From Pseudomonadota bacterium (GTDB lineage Bacteria; Pseudomonadota; Gammaproteobacteria; Steroidobacterales; Steroidobacteraceae): 64,000 nucleotides of DNA. Below the pieces are notes generated by a model that saw nothing but the letters and a program-made list of their open reading frames with translations, was not told the DNA's origin and did not search any database. The DNA is taken from assembly GCA_018241505.1 (NCBI GenBank), contig JAFEDS010000016.1, positions 186,001-250,000 on the forward strand, read 5' to 3'. Below, in pieces: positions 27,011 through 35,839 of this stretch (the stretch's first letter is position 1; each line of letters starts with the position of its first letter). The position numbers and the translations under genes were made by a program.

Positions 27011-28617
27011 GATCGGCCCAACTCCTGGATTTGTTGCTCACGCAACAGGTACTTCTGCACCTTCCCGGTTACGGTCATGGGAAACACCTCCACAAACCGC
27101 ACAAACCGGGGCACCTTGAAGTGAGCAATCTGCTCCCGGCAGAAATCGAGAATCTCATCCTCGGTGCATGTTGCCCGCTCACGCAGACGGATGACCGCGC
27201 AAACCACTTCCCCATACTGCCGATCGGGAACGCCGACGACCGCCACATCCAGGACTTTCGGATGCCGCAGCAGATATTCCTCAATCTCCCGCGGATAGAT
27301 GTTCTCGCCACCGCGGATGATCATGTCCTTCACACGCCCAACAATGCTGCAATAACCCTCCTCATCCAGAGTCGCCAGATCGCCCGTATGCATCCAACCG
27401 GCGGCATCCAGGCATTCCGCGGTCCGCTCCGGATCGCCCCAATAGCCGCGCATCACGTTATAGCCGCGAGTCAGTAACTCACCGCGCTCGCCGCGCGGCA
27501 CGACATTCCCGTCCGCGTCAATGAGCTTCACCTGCGCGTGTGGATGGATACGCCCGACAGTGCCTACTCGCTTCTCCAACGGGTCGTCAACGCCGGACTG
27601 GAAGCTCACCGGGCTAGTCTCGGTCATGCCGTAGCATATGGTGATTTGCTCCATGTGCATCTCGGCGATCACCCGCTGCATGATGGCAATCGGACAAGGC
27701 GCGCCGGCCATGATGCCCGTGCGCAGTGATGAGAGATCGAATTCGCGAAAGCGCGGATGTTCCAACTCGGCGATGAACATGGTCGGCACTCCGTAGAGCG
27801 CGGTGCAACGCTCTTCGGCGATCGCCGCCAGGGTGGAATGGGCATCGAACGATTCCGCGGGCAATACAACTGTCGCGCCATGGGTCACCGCGCCCAAAAC
27901 ACCCATGACCATTCCAAAACAATGGTAGAGCGGCACCGGCACGCAAATCCGATCGCCGGCCTGCGTCGCCATGCCGCGGGCAACAAACAAGCCATTGTTG
28001 ACGATGTTGAAATGGCTGAGGGTCGCGCCCTTGGGTAGGCCTGTGGTGCCGCTGGTGAACTGGATGTTTACAGGCTCGTCCGGATCGGTGACGGGCAGCG
28101 CCACCTCACTGGATGACAGCAAATCTTGGAAGGCCAGCATTCCGGGGACCGCGCCGGGGCCCAGTTGTATGACGTATTCGAGCTCCGGGAAGGGATCACA
28201 GGACCGAAAAATAGAAACGTAGTTGCTGCTCTTGTGCGCCAGTGCCAGGATCAGAGCACGGCACCCTACCTTGCGCAGTGCGTGGCTCAGCTCAGAGGCT
28301 CGGTAGGCAGGGTTGATGTTGACGAGGATCATGCCCGCACGGGCAGTCGCGAACTGGGTCAGTATCCATTCGGCGTTGTTGGGCGACCAGATACCCACCC
28401 GGTCGCCGGGCCGTAAACCCAGCGCGAGAAGGCCACGCGCGAGCTCAGTCACCCGCCGGTCGAGCTCGCGATACGTCCAGCGGATCGCTTGGTGGCGTAC
28501 GACGAGGGCTTCGGTCTCGGCCCACTTTTCCGCAGCATCGCTCAGAACCCCGCCGACGCTTCGGTACAGCAGGGGTTCGTCGCTGATGCCGGAAACATAG
28601 CTCGGCACGCCGCTCAT
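27007..28617 (-). CDS. AMP-forming acyl-CoA synthetase in the qhp operon
   Basis: 536 residues. It has the adenylate-forming P-loop [25 protein letters not shown], the hinge region [21 protein letters not shown] and the C-terminal lysine motif [11 protein letters not shown]. It activates a fatty or aromatic carboxylic acid as its CoA thioester. Its gene starts 15 bp after the TonB receptor stop and overlaps qhpG. With the aldehyde dehydrogenase at the head of the operon it would complete amine to aldehyde to acid to acyl-CoA. The acid is not identifiable from sequence; medium chain or aryl-alkyl acids are reasonable, since QHNDH takes alkyl and aralkyl amines. Confidence 0.88.
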   Translation of the reverse strand: MSGVPSYVSGISDEPLLYRSVGGVLSDAAEKWAETEALVVRHQAIRWTYRELDRRVTELARGLLALGLRPGDRVGIWSPNNAEWILTQFATARAGMILVNINPAYRASELSHALRKVGCRALILALAHKSSNYVSIFRSCDPFPELEYVIQLGPGAVPGMLAFQDLLSSSEVALPVTDPDEPVNIQFTSGTTGLPKGATLSHFNIVNNGLFVARGMATQAGDRICVPVPLYHCFGMVMGVLGAVTHGATVVLPAESFDAHSTLAAIAEERCTALYGVPTMFIAELEHPRFREFDLSSLRTGIMAGAPCPIAIMQRVIAEMHMEQITICYGMTETSPVSFQSGVDDPLEKRVGTVGRIHPHAQVKLIDADGNVVPRGERGELLTRGYNVMRGYWGDPERTAECLDAAGWMHTGDLATLDEEGYCSIVGRVKDMIIRGGENIYPREIEEYLLRHPKVLDVAVVGVPDRQYGEVVCAVIRLRERATCTEDEILDFCREQIAHFKVPRFVRFVEVFPMTVTGKVQKYLLREQQIQELGRS

Positions 28618-28632
28618 ACAACTTCCGCCCGG

Positions 28633-30963
28633 TCAGAATCGATAGGTCGCATCCACACCGTAGGTGCGAGGTACACCACGATGCCGGTAGTCATATCCCA
28701 GTCCCTGAAGATCGACTGCGTTGGTCAGATAGAAAGTGTCGCCCAGGTTGTTGCCCCACAGGCCGAGCTCCCAGTTGTCCGACACGCTGTGCAGGGACAC
28801 ACGCGCGTTGACCAGAGAATACGCCTTTTGTGAGATCGCCTCCTCCTGGGGCAGCGCCAGGTACTGCTTGGCGCTGTAGCTCGAATCGACATGCAGCCGC
28901 AGACCCATGAACGATCCCGTCCAGGCATCCCAATCCGCGCCCAGGTTGCCCGAAACGCTCGGGGCATTCGGCAATTTCTGGCCGGAGATATCGCCGCTCG
29001 CCAATTGACCTTCCTGCACCTTGGAGTTGAGGAAGCCCATACCTAAGCGCGCCGTAAAGGTGCGCACCGGCCGGGCGGTGATTTCGATCTCGCCGCCGTC
29101 GATCTTCGACTTGCCGAGATTCACCAACGGCTGCTGGCCGGTCGGATACACGTTCACAATCTGCTGGTTCTTGTACTGGTAGTGGAACACGGCCCCATCC
29201 ACCTGCACCCGGTTGGCCAGCCAGCTCGTTTTGAAGCCCGCCTCGACCGAGTCGAGGGTCTCAGGCTTCACGGTCGTGAAGTCCCCATTGGTGAACAGGA
29301 ACTGGGCATTGAAGGCCGCCGAACGATAGCCGCGGCTGTAACTCAGGTAGATGAGGCTGTCGCGCGTCGGTGTGAAATCCACTCCGGCGCGGCCCGTGAC
29401 CGATGAATTGTGGAACCCCTGGCTGAATTTCTGGTTCACAGCCTGCTCATAGCCGGGCGAGCCGGGCAAGGTCAACACCGGCACAGCGGAGGCGAGAATG
29501 TTCGCGATCGGCACCTCGTCGGGCCCCCGCAACTGATCGAGCGCATTTTTCTGCTCGCCCGTGTCGTGGTTGTAGCGGACACCGGCGCGCAGCTTCACCA
29601 GCTCGGACACTTTGTAGCTGCCGTCGGAATAGATCGCCCAGCTATTTTTGATCTGGTCGAAGGAGTTGTAGTAACGGCAGGAGGCGTTGACAAACAATCC
29701 GGCCGGGTAGCCGGCTGCGGGGGTGTTGAAACTGGAGTCCGCGCAGTCCTGGTAGTTGATCCGCCCGTCGCCGTTGTAGTCCAGGAAGTTGTAGAACTGG
29801 TTTTCCGTGGAGTTGAAGATCGCTTCGTGCTGATAGTAGGCGCCGATGATGTAGCTCAGGGCATCCTCGCCGGTGGTGCTGAGCCGGAGGTCCTGCGCAA
29901 CCTGGTGAGTCTTGCCGATGTAGGGAATCTTGAAGATATCGATGCCCGCGCCATCGGTACCCTCGGGGTTGAACAGCGAACCCTGATCCCACGAGCTGAT
30001 CGCAGTGACCGCGTATGAATCGGACAGCGCCCAGTGTGTCGTCAGCGAGAGGCCCTGGTTGTCCTGGCGTCGTCGCGGCGTGTAGTTCTGCGCAACGGTA
30101 TCGTTTCCGAGCGGTGTGCCCGTGGCAGTGCCGTCGCTCGTGGGATAGTAGGCCCCGACGAGACCGACGCCGAGAGCGTTCACGCGTCCCGGAATGATCG
30201 CGTAGTTCTGAGGATCCTGCATGCTCTTGGAGTAGCGCAGAGTGAAGTCCAGGTCATCGGTTGCCTTGAACAGCAAGCTCAGCCTGATTCCGTACTGGTC
30301 GACGCCTTCGAGATTGGGGTGGCCGGGCAGGATGTTGTGCACGAAGCCGTCAGCCTTGGTGTACGTCATCGCAACTCGAACCGCCACCCTGTCGGGGATC
30401 AGGGCCGTCTGAAACGCGCCCTGCGCTTCCCGCCGGTTGTAATTGCCGCCACCGACCTTGAGGTAACCCTCGGTATCGAATCCCGGCTTGTGGGTGATGA
30501 AATTGATTGCACCACCGGTGGTGTTCTTTCCGTAGAGAGTGCCCTGCGGTCCGCGTAGCACCTCGACGCGCTCGAGGTCGTACAGCTCGACACCGAACAG
30601 CACGAAGTTGCCTTTGTAGACTTCATCAATGTAGCTGGCGACCGGACTCGACTGGCTGAGGCTGTAGTCGAACATCGACACACCTCGCAGCGAGAACAGC
30701 GGGGATCCCTCACCCACGATACCGTTGACCTGCAGGTTCGGTATCTGCGCGGCCAGCTTGGACGCGTCGTCCAGCTTCAACGACCCCAATTGAGTTGAAG
30801 TCAGAGCGGTGACCGAGACCGGCACGCTCTGTAAATTTTCGGCGCGCTTCTGCGCGGTTACGACAATCTCCTGCAATCCTTCGCCGGAGTCCTCAGCCTC
30901 CTGGGCAAAACTCGCGCCGCTGGAAGCAAGCAGAATGGACGCCACGGCAAGACCGACTTTCAT
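28633..30963 (-). CDS. TonB-dependent receptor in the qhp operon
   Basis: 776 residues from ATG 30963 (a GTG immediately upstream is possible). It has a signal peptide (VGLAVASILLASSGASFAQ), LQEIVVTAQKRAENLQSVPVS as the TonB box and plug start, RGPQGTLYGKNTTGGAINFI in the plug, and a C-terminal TYGVDATYRF barrel end. It resembles receptors found with catabolic genes rather than siderophore ones. It follows the aldehyde dehydrogenase stop by about 24 bp and precedes the acyl-CoA synthetase, so it should capture the amine, or a compound that yields it, for the quinohemoprotein dehydrogenase. Confidence 0.9.
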   Translation of the reverse strand: MKVGLAVASILLASSGASFAQEAEDSGEGLQEIVVTAQKRAENLQSVPVSVTALTSTQLGSLKLDDASKLAAQIPNLQVNGIVGEGSPLFSLRGVSMFDYSLSQSSPVASYIDEVYKGNFVLFGVELYDLERVEVLRGPQGTLYGKNTTGGAINFITHKPGFDTEGYLKVGGGNYNRREAQGAFQTALIPDRVAVRVAMTYTKADGFVHNILPGHPNLEGVDQYGIRLSLLFKATDDLDFTLRYSKSMQDPQNYAIIPGRVNALGVGLVGAYYPTSDGTATGTPLGNDTVAQNYTPRRRQDNQGLSLTTHWALSDSYAVTAISSWDQGSLFNPEGTDGAGIDIFKIPYIGKTHQVAQDLRLSTTGEDALSYIIGAYYQHEAIFNSTENQFYNFLDYNGDGRINYQDCADSSFNTPAAGYPAGLFVNASCRYYNSFDQIKNSWAIYSDGSYKVSELVKLRAGVRYNHDTGEQKNALDQLRGPDEVPIANILASAVPVLTLPGSPGYEQAVNQKFSQGFHNSSVTGRAGVDFTPTRDSLIYLSYSRGYRSAAFNAQFLFTNGDFTTVKPETLDSVEAGFKTSWLANRVQVDGAVFHYQYKNQQIVNVYPTGQQPLVNLGKSKIDGGEIEITARPVRTFTARLGMGFLNSKVQEGQLASGDISGQKLPNAPSVSGNLGADWDAWTGSFMGLRLHVDSSYSAKQYLALPQEEAISQKAYSLVNARVSLHSVSDNWELGLWGNNLGDTFYLTNAVDLQGLGYDYRHRGVPRTYGVDATYRF

Positions 30964-30987
30964 CACGAACCCCCACTTGTTTTCTTT

Positions 30988-32547
30988 TCAGGCCGCGTAG
31001 TTGATGCAGAGCGACTTGCTCTCCAGGTACGAGTAGACCGCTTCGCGCCCCAGCTCGCGTCCCCAGCCGGATTGTTTGTACCCTCCAAACGGCATGGTTG
31101 CATCCAGAATGTTGTGACAGTTGACCCAGACGGTGCCCGCACGCAGCTTGGGTGCAATCCTGAACACCTTGCTCACGTCCCGGGTCCAGATACTGGCGCC
31201 GAGCCCATAAATGGAGTCATTGGCAGTGCGTACCACCTGGCTGAGATCCGCAAACGGCTCCACCACCAGCACGGGGCCGAATATCTCTTCGCGCACAATC
31301 GACATGTCCGGCGTGACACCGGCAAACACGGTGGGCTCAACGTAATAACCCGGCGAGCCCAGCGCTTTGCCACCCGCGGCGGCGCGCGCACCCGCGGTCA
31401 GCCCTTCGCCAATGTAGCGCATCACGCGATCCCTCTGGATCGCCGACACGAGCGGTCCCAACTGCGCCGTGGGATCGAGACTCGGCCCTACCTTGAGCGC
31501 CTTCGCCTGCTCGGACAAGCCGGCCACCATGTCTTCGTAGTGACGCTCGGCAACATAGAGCCGCGAGCCCGCACAACAGGTCTGACCCTGGTTGAAGAAA
31601 ATCGCACTGGCGGCGCCGGGAATAGCCGCGCTCAGGTCCGCGTCGTCCAGGACAATCACCGGGGATTTGCCACCCAGCTCGACCGTCACTTTTTTCATGT
31701 TGCCCGCGGCGGCCCGTACGATCAGGCGGCCCACCTCGGTCGACCCGGTAAAGGTGATTTTGTCGACGTCCGGGTGCTCGGCCAGCGCAGCTCCGGCGGT
31801 CGGTCCCATCCCGGTGACGATGTTGATTACACCAGGAGGAAAACCAGCCTCCAACGCAAGCTCACCCAACCGCAATGCACTGAGCGGAGTCTCTTCCGCG
31901 GGTTTCAACACCACGGTACAACCGGCAGCCAGTGCCGGCGCGAGCTTCCAGGTCGCCAGCAGAAATGGGAAATTCCAGGCAATGATGGCCCCTACGACGC
32001 CAACCGCCTCCCGCTGGGAGAAGGCGGCATACTCATGGCCTGGAACCAGGGTGCCGGAAATCGGCAAGGTCTGACCTTCGAGCTTGGTTGGCCAGCCCGC
32101 CATGTAACGCCACACCTCCAGGGCGTGTTTGATATCCACGTGGCGTGCCATGACTACCGACTTGCCGTTGTCGATGGCTTCGAGCTCGGCAAGCTCATCG
32201 GCGTGGGCCTCGATCAGATCGGCCAGTTTGTGCAGCAACCGTTCGCGCTCGACTGGCTTCATCCGTGACCAGGCGGGCGCCTCGAATGCCCGGCGCGCGG
32301 CCGCGACAGCCCGATCGATGTCAGCCTGTTCACCTTGCGCGACACGTGTAATCACCTGGTCGCTCGAGGGATCCCTGACCTCGAAGGTCTGACCGCCAGC
32401 CGCGTCCACCCAAGCGCCATCAATGAGCAGGCGATGGGGACGAGCGAGGAATGCGGCGTTTGCCGGGCGGATACCGCCTAGGTCGTTGCCGAGCCCCGGC
32501 GGTGTGGAAATCACATCCGATCTGACAGCTTGCATGGCATCCCCCAT
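30988..32547 (-). CDS. NAD(P)-dependent aldehyde dehydrogenase, first gene of the qhp operon
   Basis: 519 residues. It carries WNFPFLLATWKLAPALAAG, the NAD-site FTGSTEVG, the general base Glu in VELGGKSP and the catalytic Cys in FNQGQTCCAGS; the C-terminus MPFGGYKQSGWGRELG is typical of ALDH classes that include phenylacetaldehyde and betaine aldehyde dehydrogenases. It oxidises the aldehyde released by the amine dehydrogenase. ATG 32547 or ATG 32535 both have purine-rich sites; the TTG at 32580 would run into the regulator side. It is divergent from the LuxR-type response regulator, with about 116 bp between starts. Confidence 0.9.
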   Translation of the reverse strand: MGDAMQAVRSDVISTPPGLGNDLGGIRPANAAFLARPHRLLIDGAWVDAAGGQTFEVRDPSSDQVITRVAQGEQADIDRAVAAARRAFEAPAWSRMKPVERERLLHKLADLIEAHADELAELEAIDNGKSVVMARHVDIKHALEVWRYMAGWPTKLEGQTLPISGTLVPGHEYAAFSQREAVGVVGAIIAWNFPFLLATWKLAPALAAGCTVVLKPAEETPLSALRLGELALEAGFPPGVINIVTGMGPTAGAALAEHPDVDKITFTGSTEVGRLIVRAAAGNMKKVTVELGGKSPVIVLDDADLSAAIPGAASAIFFNQGQTCCAGSRLYVAERHYEDMVAGLSEQAKALKVGPSLDPTAQLGPLVSAIQRDRVMRYIGEGLTAGARAAAGGKALGSPGYYVEPTVFAGVTPDMSIVREEIFGPVLVVEPFADLSQVVRTANDSIYGLGASIWTRDVSKVFRIAPKLRAGTVWVNCHNILDATMPFGGYKQSGWGRELGREAVYSYLESKSLCINYAA

Positions 32548-32663
32548 CTGTTTCACCCCGAGTATTGACGAGTGGCGCAAGCGTTCCTATGAGCCGTTCG
32601 CAGGGGGACCCCTACTTTGGTATCAGTTTCGCGAGCGCCGGCCGGCTGACGTACCATCAGCCA
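32548..32663. promoter_or_regulatory. Divergent promoter of qhp operon and response regulator
   Basis: 116 bp between ALDH and response regulator starts. It contains an inverted repeat AGGGG-GA-CCCCT at 32602-32613, followed by TACTTTGGTATCA. This is the best candidate operator for the ten-gene operon. An in-frame ATG at 32589 could extend the regulator into this space. Confidence 0.45.
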
Positions 32664-33317
32664 ATGGGGAGTCCCGACACCAAACGCGTACTGATTGCCG
32701 ACGACCATCCGCTGTATCGGGATGCCTTGCGGGCGATCGTGCCGCAGGCCCTGCCGGATGCGCAGATATCCGAGGCCGGCTGCCAGAAGGAAGCGCTCGA
32801 CAGTGTTGCGTCCGATTCGTCGTTCGACCTGATTGTGCTGGACTTGAATCTGCCCGGCGCCACGGGGCTGTCGTGCCTGCGGCACTTACGTGAGATCGCG
32901 CAGCTCACTCCCATCATGGTGGTCTCCGGAAATGACGATCCGGCCACCATGCGCGATGTGGTCCTGGCAGGAGCGACTGGCTATGTGCCGAAATCCGCCC
33001 CGCGCCAGGTTCTGGTCGATGCCATACGCGTCATCATGGGAGGAGGAACCTACCTGCCGACAGCGGCAATGCTCGCACTACGCCAGGCTCAGTCTCCCAA
33101 TACGCAACCTGCCAGGGCGGCTGCCAGCGATGACCTCACCCAGCGGCAGAAGAAAGTACTGAAGTTGCTTGCGGAGGGGATGTCGAACAAACACATTGCG
33201 CGCGAGCTGCAGATCAGCGAGATCACGGTCAAAGCCCATGTATCGCTCATCCTGAAGAAACTGGGCGTGCAGAACAGGGTGCAAGCCGCGATGGAGGCGC
33301 GCAAGCTCCTCGAATAG
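32664..33317 (+). CDS. LuxR/NarL-family response regulator
   Basis: 217 residues from ATG 32664, where the receiver domain begins in the usual way (KRVLIADDHPLYRDAL). Asp60 (LIVLDLNLPG) is the phosphorylation site; the LuxR helix-turn-helix is LTQRQKKVLKLLAEGMSNKHIARELQISEITVKAH in pattern, near residues 155-205. It resembles AgmR/ErbR-type regulators that control quinoprotein alcohol oxidation in Pseudomonas. It is divergent from the qhp operon, and its stop abuts the stop of the convergent histidine kinase with no spacer. I infer that it is the partner of that kinase and activator of the qhp operon, in place of the AraC-type QhpR of Paracoccus. Confidence 0.88.
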   Translation: MGSPDTKRVLIADDHPLYRDALRAIVPQALPDAQISEAGCQKEALDSVASDSSFDLIVLDLNLPGATGLSCLRHLREIAQLTPIMVVSGNDDPATMRDVVLAGATGYVPKSAPRQVLVDAIRVIMGGGTYLPTAAMLALRQAQSPNTQPARAAASDDLTQRQKKVLKLLAEGMSNKHIARELQISEITVKAHVSLILKKLGVQNRVQAAMEARKLLE

Positions 33318-34700
33318 CTACTGCAGCACCCGATCGATCATCGCCCGCAGTTTCGCCAGGTTCAGAGGTTTGTCGAGCACCACAAAGCCTCGCTCCTGCA
33401 GGCTCTTGCGCAACGCCGGATCCGGGTCGCTCGTCATGATGGCCGCCGCGGTACGCCGGTCAAACTCCCGCTGAACTTCCGCAATGGCCTCATCCCCCTT
33501 GAAACCGTCGGCAAGATGATAGTCCGAGACAATTAAATCCGGCTCCAGATCGGCGGATATGAGCTGCACGACGGCGTCGGTCGCTGCTGTCGCGGTGACA
33601 GCCCGGCAGCCCCACTTCGCAAGAACGGCCGCCATGCCTGCAAGGGCATCCTCGTTGTCGTCAATGACAACCACCAGTGCGCTACGAGAGCGGCGCGCGC
33701 CCGCAGGGGAATGCTGCCAGCTCACCTGGGACTCGCTGCCGTAGGGAACGACCACGGCAAACAAAGACCCCCTGCCCGGATTTGACCTGACCACCCGCTC
33801 AAAAGACAACAGATTGGCGATGCGGCTCACTATCGACAATCCGAGACCGATGCCGGCGTTGTTGCGGCGCGTTTCGCTGGGGACCTGGTAGTACGCATCG
33901 AAGATCGCCTCGAGATGCGCGCTCTCGATGCCGACACCGGTGTCGTAGACACAGATCATCAATCCCCTGGCGCGACGGCGGCAGCCAATCAGAACATTGC
34001 CGCGCGGCGTGTAGCGGATGGCGTTGGAGATCAGATTACGCAGCACCGTCTCGAGCAGGTGCGCGTCAGTCCGGATCCAGGCATCGCTGGGCCGGAAGCG
34101 CAATCCGATGCCGGCGGCACGGCCAACGGCCTGAAATTCGGGTCCCAGGCGTTCGAGCAGCGCCGCTATCGGGAAATCCACAACATTGGCTTCGATGTCA
34201 CCGGCATCCAGGCGCGCTACATCGAGCAGTGTGCCCAGCAGATTGTTCAAGGCGGCCAGGGCGAGTCGCGACCGCCGCACCAGGCTGCGATCGGTCTCGG
34301 ATAGCGCATCGTCGTTGATGGACTCCAGAAACAACAAGGCGGAATTCAACGGCTGGCGCAGATCATGGCTCGCCGCGGCCAGAAACCGCGTCTTGCTCTG
34401 GTTGGCGAGCTCCGCCTGTTGCTTGGCCTGCTTCAGGGCGAATTCAATCTCCCGGCGCGATTGCAACTCGCGCTTGAGGCGCTCATTCAGCAACTCCAAC
34501 TCGCGGGTACGGGCCCGTACGGTTTCTTCGAGCTTGGCGGCCGCCTGAAACCAGGAAAACGGCGTACCCTGGTTGTCTACGGCACGTTCGACCCGATCCA
34601 TCAGCGCTCGCACCGTCTTACGCAGAGCGGCGTTCTCTTTGCGCAACCGCTGCGCCTGTGTCGTCGGCGACGAAGAACCGCTCTTGCGTTTCGCGGGCAT
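33318..34700 (-). CDS. Cytosolic hybrid histidine kinase (NahK/ErcS'-like)
   Basis: 460 residues. An N-terminal coiled coil (about 15-105) leads to a HisKA domain with His112 (AASHDLRQPLNSAL), an ATPase domain (NLISNAIRYTPRG, DTGVGIE, GIGLGLSIV) and a C-terminal receiver (VVVIDDNEDAL, phospho-Asp in IVSDYHL). There is no membrane span or PAS domain that I can see, so the signal must come from a partner, most likely the FIST protein encoded 2 bp upstream. In Pseudomonas the FIST protein NosP and the cytosolic kinase NahK are encoded together in the same way. The likely output is the response regulator encoded convergently. Confidence 0.9.
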   Translation of the reverse strand: MPAKRKSGSSSPTTQAQRLRKENAALRKTVRALMDRVERAVDNQGTPFSWFQAAAKLEETVRARTRELELLNERLKRELQSRREIEFALKQAKQQAELANQSKTRFLAAASHDLRQPLNSALLFLESINDDALSETDRSLVRRSRLALAALNNLLGTLLDVARLDAGDIEANVVDFPIAALLERLGPEFQAVGRAAGIGLRFRPSDAWIRTDAHLLETVLRNLISNAIRYTPRGNVLIGCRRRARGLMICVYDTGVGIESAHLEAIFDAYYQVPSETRRNNAGIGLGLSIVSRIANLLSFERVVRSNPGRGSLFAVVVPYGSESQVSWQHSPAGARRSRSALVVVIDDNEDALAGMAAVLAKWGCRAVTATAATDAVVQLISADLEPDLIVSDYHLADGFKGDEAIAEVQREFDRRTAAAIMTSDPDPALRKSLQERGFVVLDKPLNLAKLRAMIDRVLQ

Positions 34701-34702
34701 GA

Positions 34703-35839
34703 TTAACGCGGAGCCGCTATCCCCAGGCAGGTAAATGAATTGTTGGCGTGTATGGTATTGAACTGCTCGCCCAAGGTTGCAAAGCCAACGACCCGATTAC
34801 TGGCCAGAATCGTGTTTATACGCCGCGTGAGGCCCCGTTGCTCCATCAGCGCCGTGCGGGCAGCGCAGTCGAAGCCGATCACCAGCTCCGGCCTGCCGAT
34901 CGTGGTTTTCATGTTGGCAAACATCTCTCGCAGCCGTACCACCATGTCCGCGGGTTTGGCGACGGTCACCACCAGGCCGCGTTCCATGGCACAGGCGAAC
35001 TCAATGGTGCCGTTCTCATAGATCCGCTGCATACCGCGTGCAAAGTAATGATCGCCGATCCGGATCATGAAGGGATAGGGGGCGAACGAGCCGGCCCGAT
35101 GAACGTTCTTCAGCCTGCAGGCGCGGGAGTAGACTGCGAGGGCGTTCTCGCCGTCGATCTCGTGAACCAGGCGCTGCTCGGGATCGGCTTCCGTGATGAC
35201 AAAACGGCGCCTCCCGGGACTGAAGTGGTGATGGCTCAGGGCGAGCACCGGCTCTTCGCAGGCAACCAGAGTCAACACAGCCGCGTTGCGCAACGCGCGC
35301 TTGCCATGGAGGATGCGCGGTCCACCCGACCCGGCCGGATTGAAGTAAGTGTCACCGGCGGAGCCACCGACAATGGGCACTCCGCCCAGCTCCGTACCCA
35401 GGCTGGCGATCAGGCGCTCTTCGCAGCGCGGACCCGCATCTACGAGGAGCATCGCGAACAGGTGCGGCAGTCGGGACTGACGGCCCTTTTCCAGGCGGGC
35501 CCGCAGCGAACGCACCAACTCACGGGCATCCGGCAAGCCAAAGCGCCTGATGTCCTCAATGGGGGCATCGGCGACTTTGAACCGGCCGGCCGGCAGGCGA
35601 AATCCAGTCAGCCCTGAATCCAGAAATCCATCGGTACCGATCGCCCGGCTGGTCGCGGCGGCAATGACCCGGGTGCGGCCGTTCGCGTGCAATGCGGTTC
35701 CCAACTTGCGAAGATCGTAGTGGGCACAACAGAACAAAACGGTGAAATCGTCGGCTTCACCCGGTGACTGTGCGGCCACCTGCGCGGCCGCCTCGCTCTC
35801 GGTCGCGGCAGTTGTGCTCAGCACAGCGATGGGTTTCAA
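34703..35839 (-). CDS. FIST-domain sensory protein (NosP-like)
   Basis: About 378 residues. The N-terminal half has the FIST pattern (TVLFCCAHYDL, GTDGFLDSGLTGF, GGSAGDTYFNP) and the C-terminal half the FIST_C pattern (NALAVYSRACRLKN, SFAPYPFMIRIGD, VIGFDCAARTALMEQRG, ATLGEQFNTIHANNSFTCLG in part). FIST proteins bind small ligands; NosP binds haem and senses nitric oxide. I chose TTG 35839, which overlaps the acyl-CoA synthetase stop (TTGA) and follows AGAGGA, over TTG 35857. It is translationally linked to the kinase downstream, so it should set kinase activity. The ligand here is unknown. Confidence 0.85.
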   Translation of the reverse strand: MKPIAVLSTTAATESEAAAQVAAQSPGEADDFTVLFCCAHYDLRKLGTALHANGRTRVIAAATSRAIGTDGFLDSGLTGFRLPAGRFKVADAPIEDIRRFGLPDARELVRSLRARLEKGRQSRLPHLFAMLLVDAGPRCEERLIASLGTELGGVPIVGGSAGDTYFNPAGSGGPRILHGKRALRNAAVLTLVACEEPVLALSHHHFSPGRRRFVITEADPEQRLVHEIDGENALAVYSRACRLKNVHRAGSFAPYPFMIRIGDHYFARGMQRIYENGTIEFACAMERGLVVTVAKPADMVVRLREMFANMKTTIGRPELVIGFDCAARTALMEQRGLTRRINTILASNRVVGFATLGEQFNTIHANNSFTCLGIAAPR

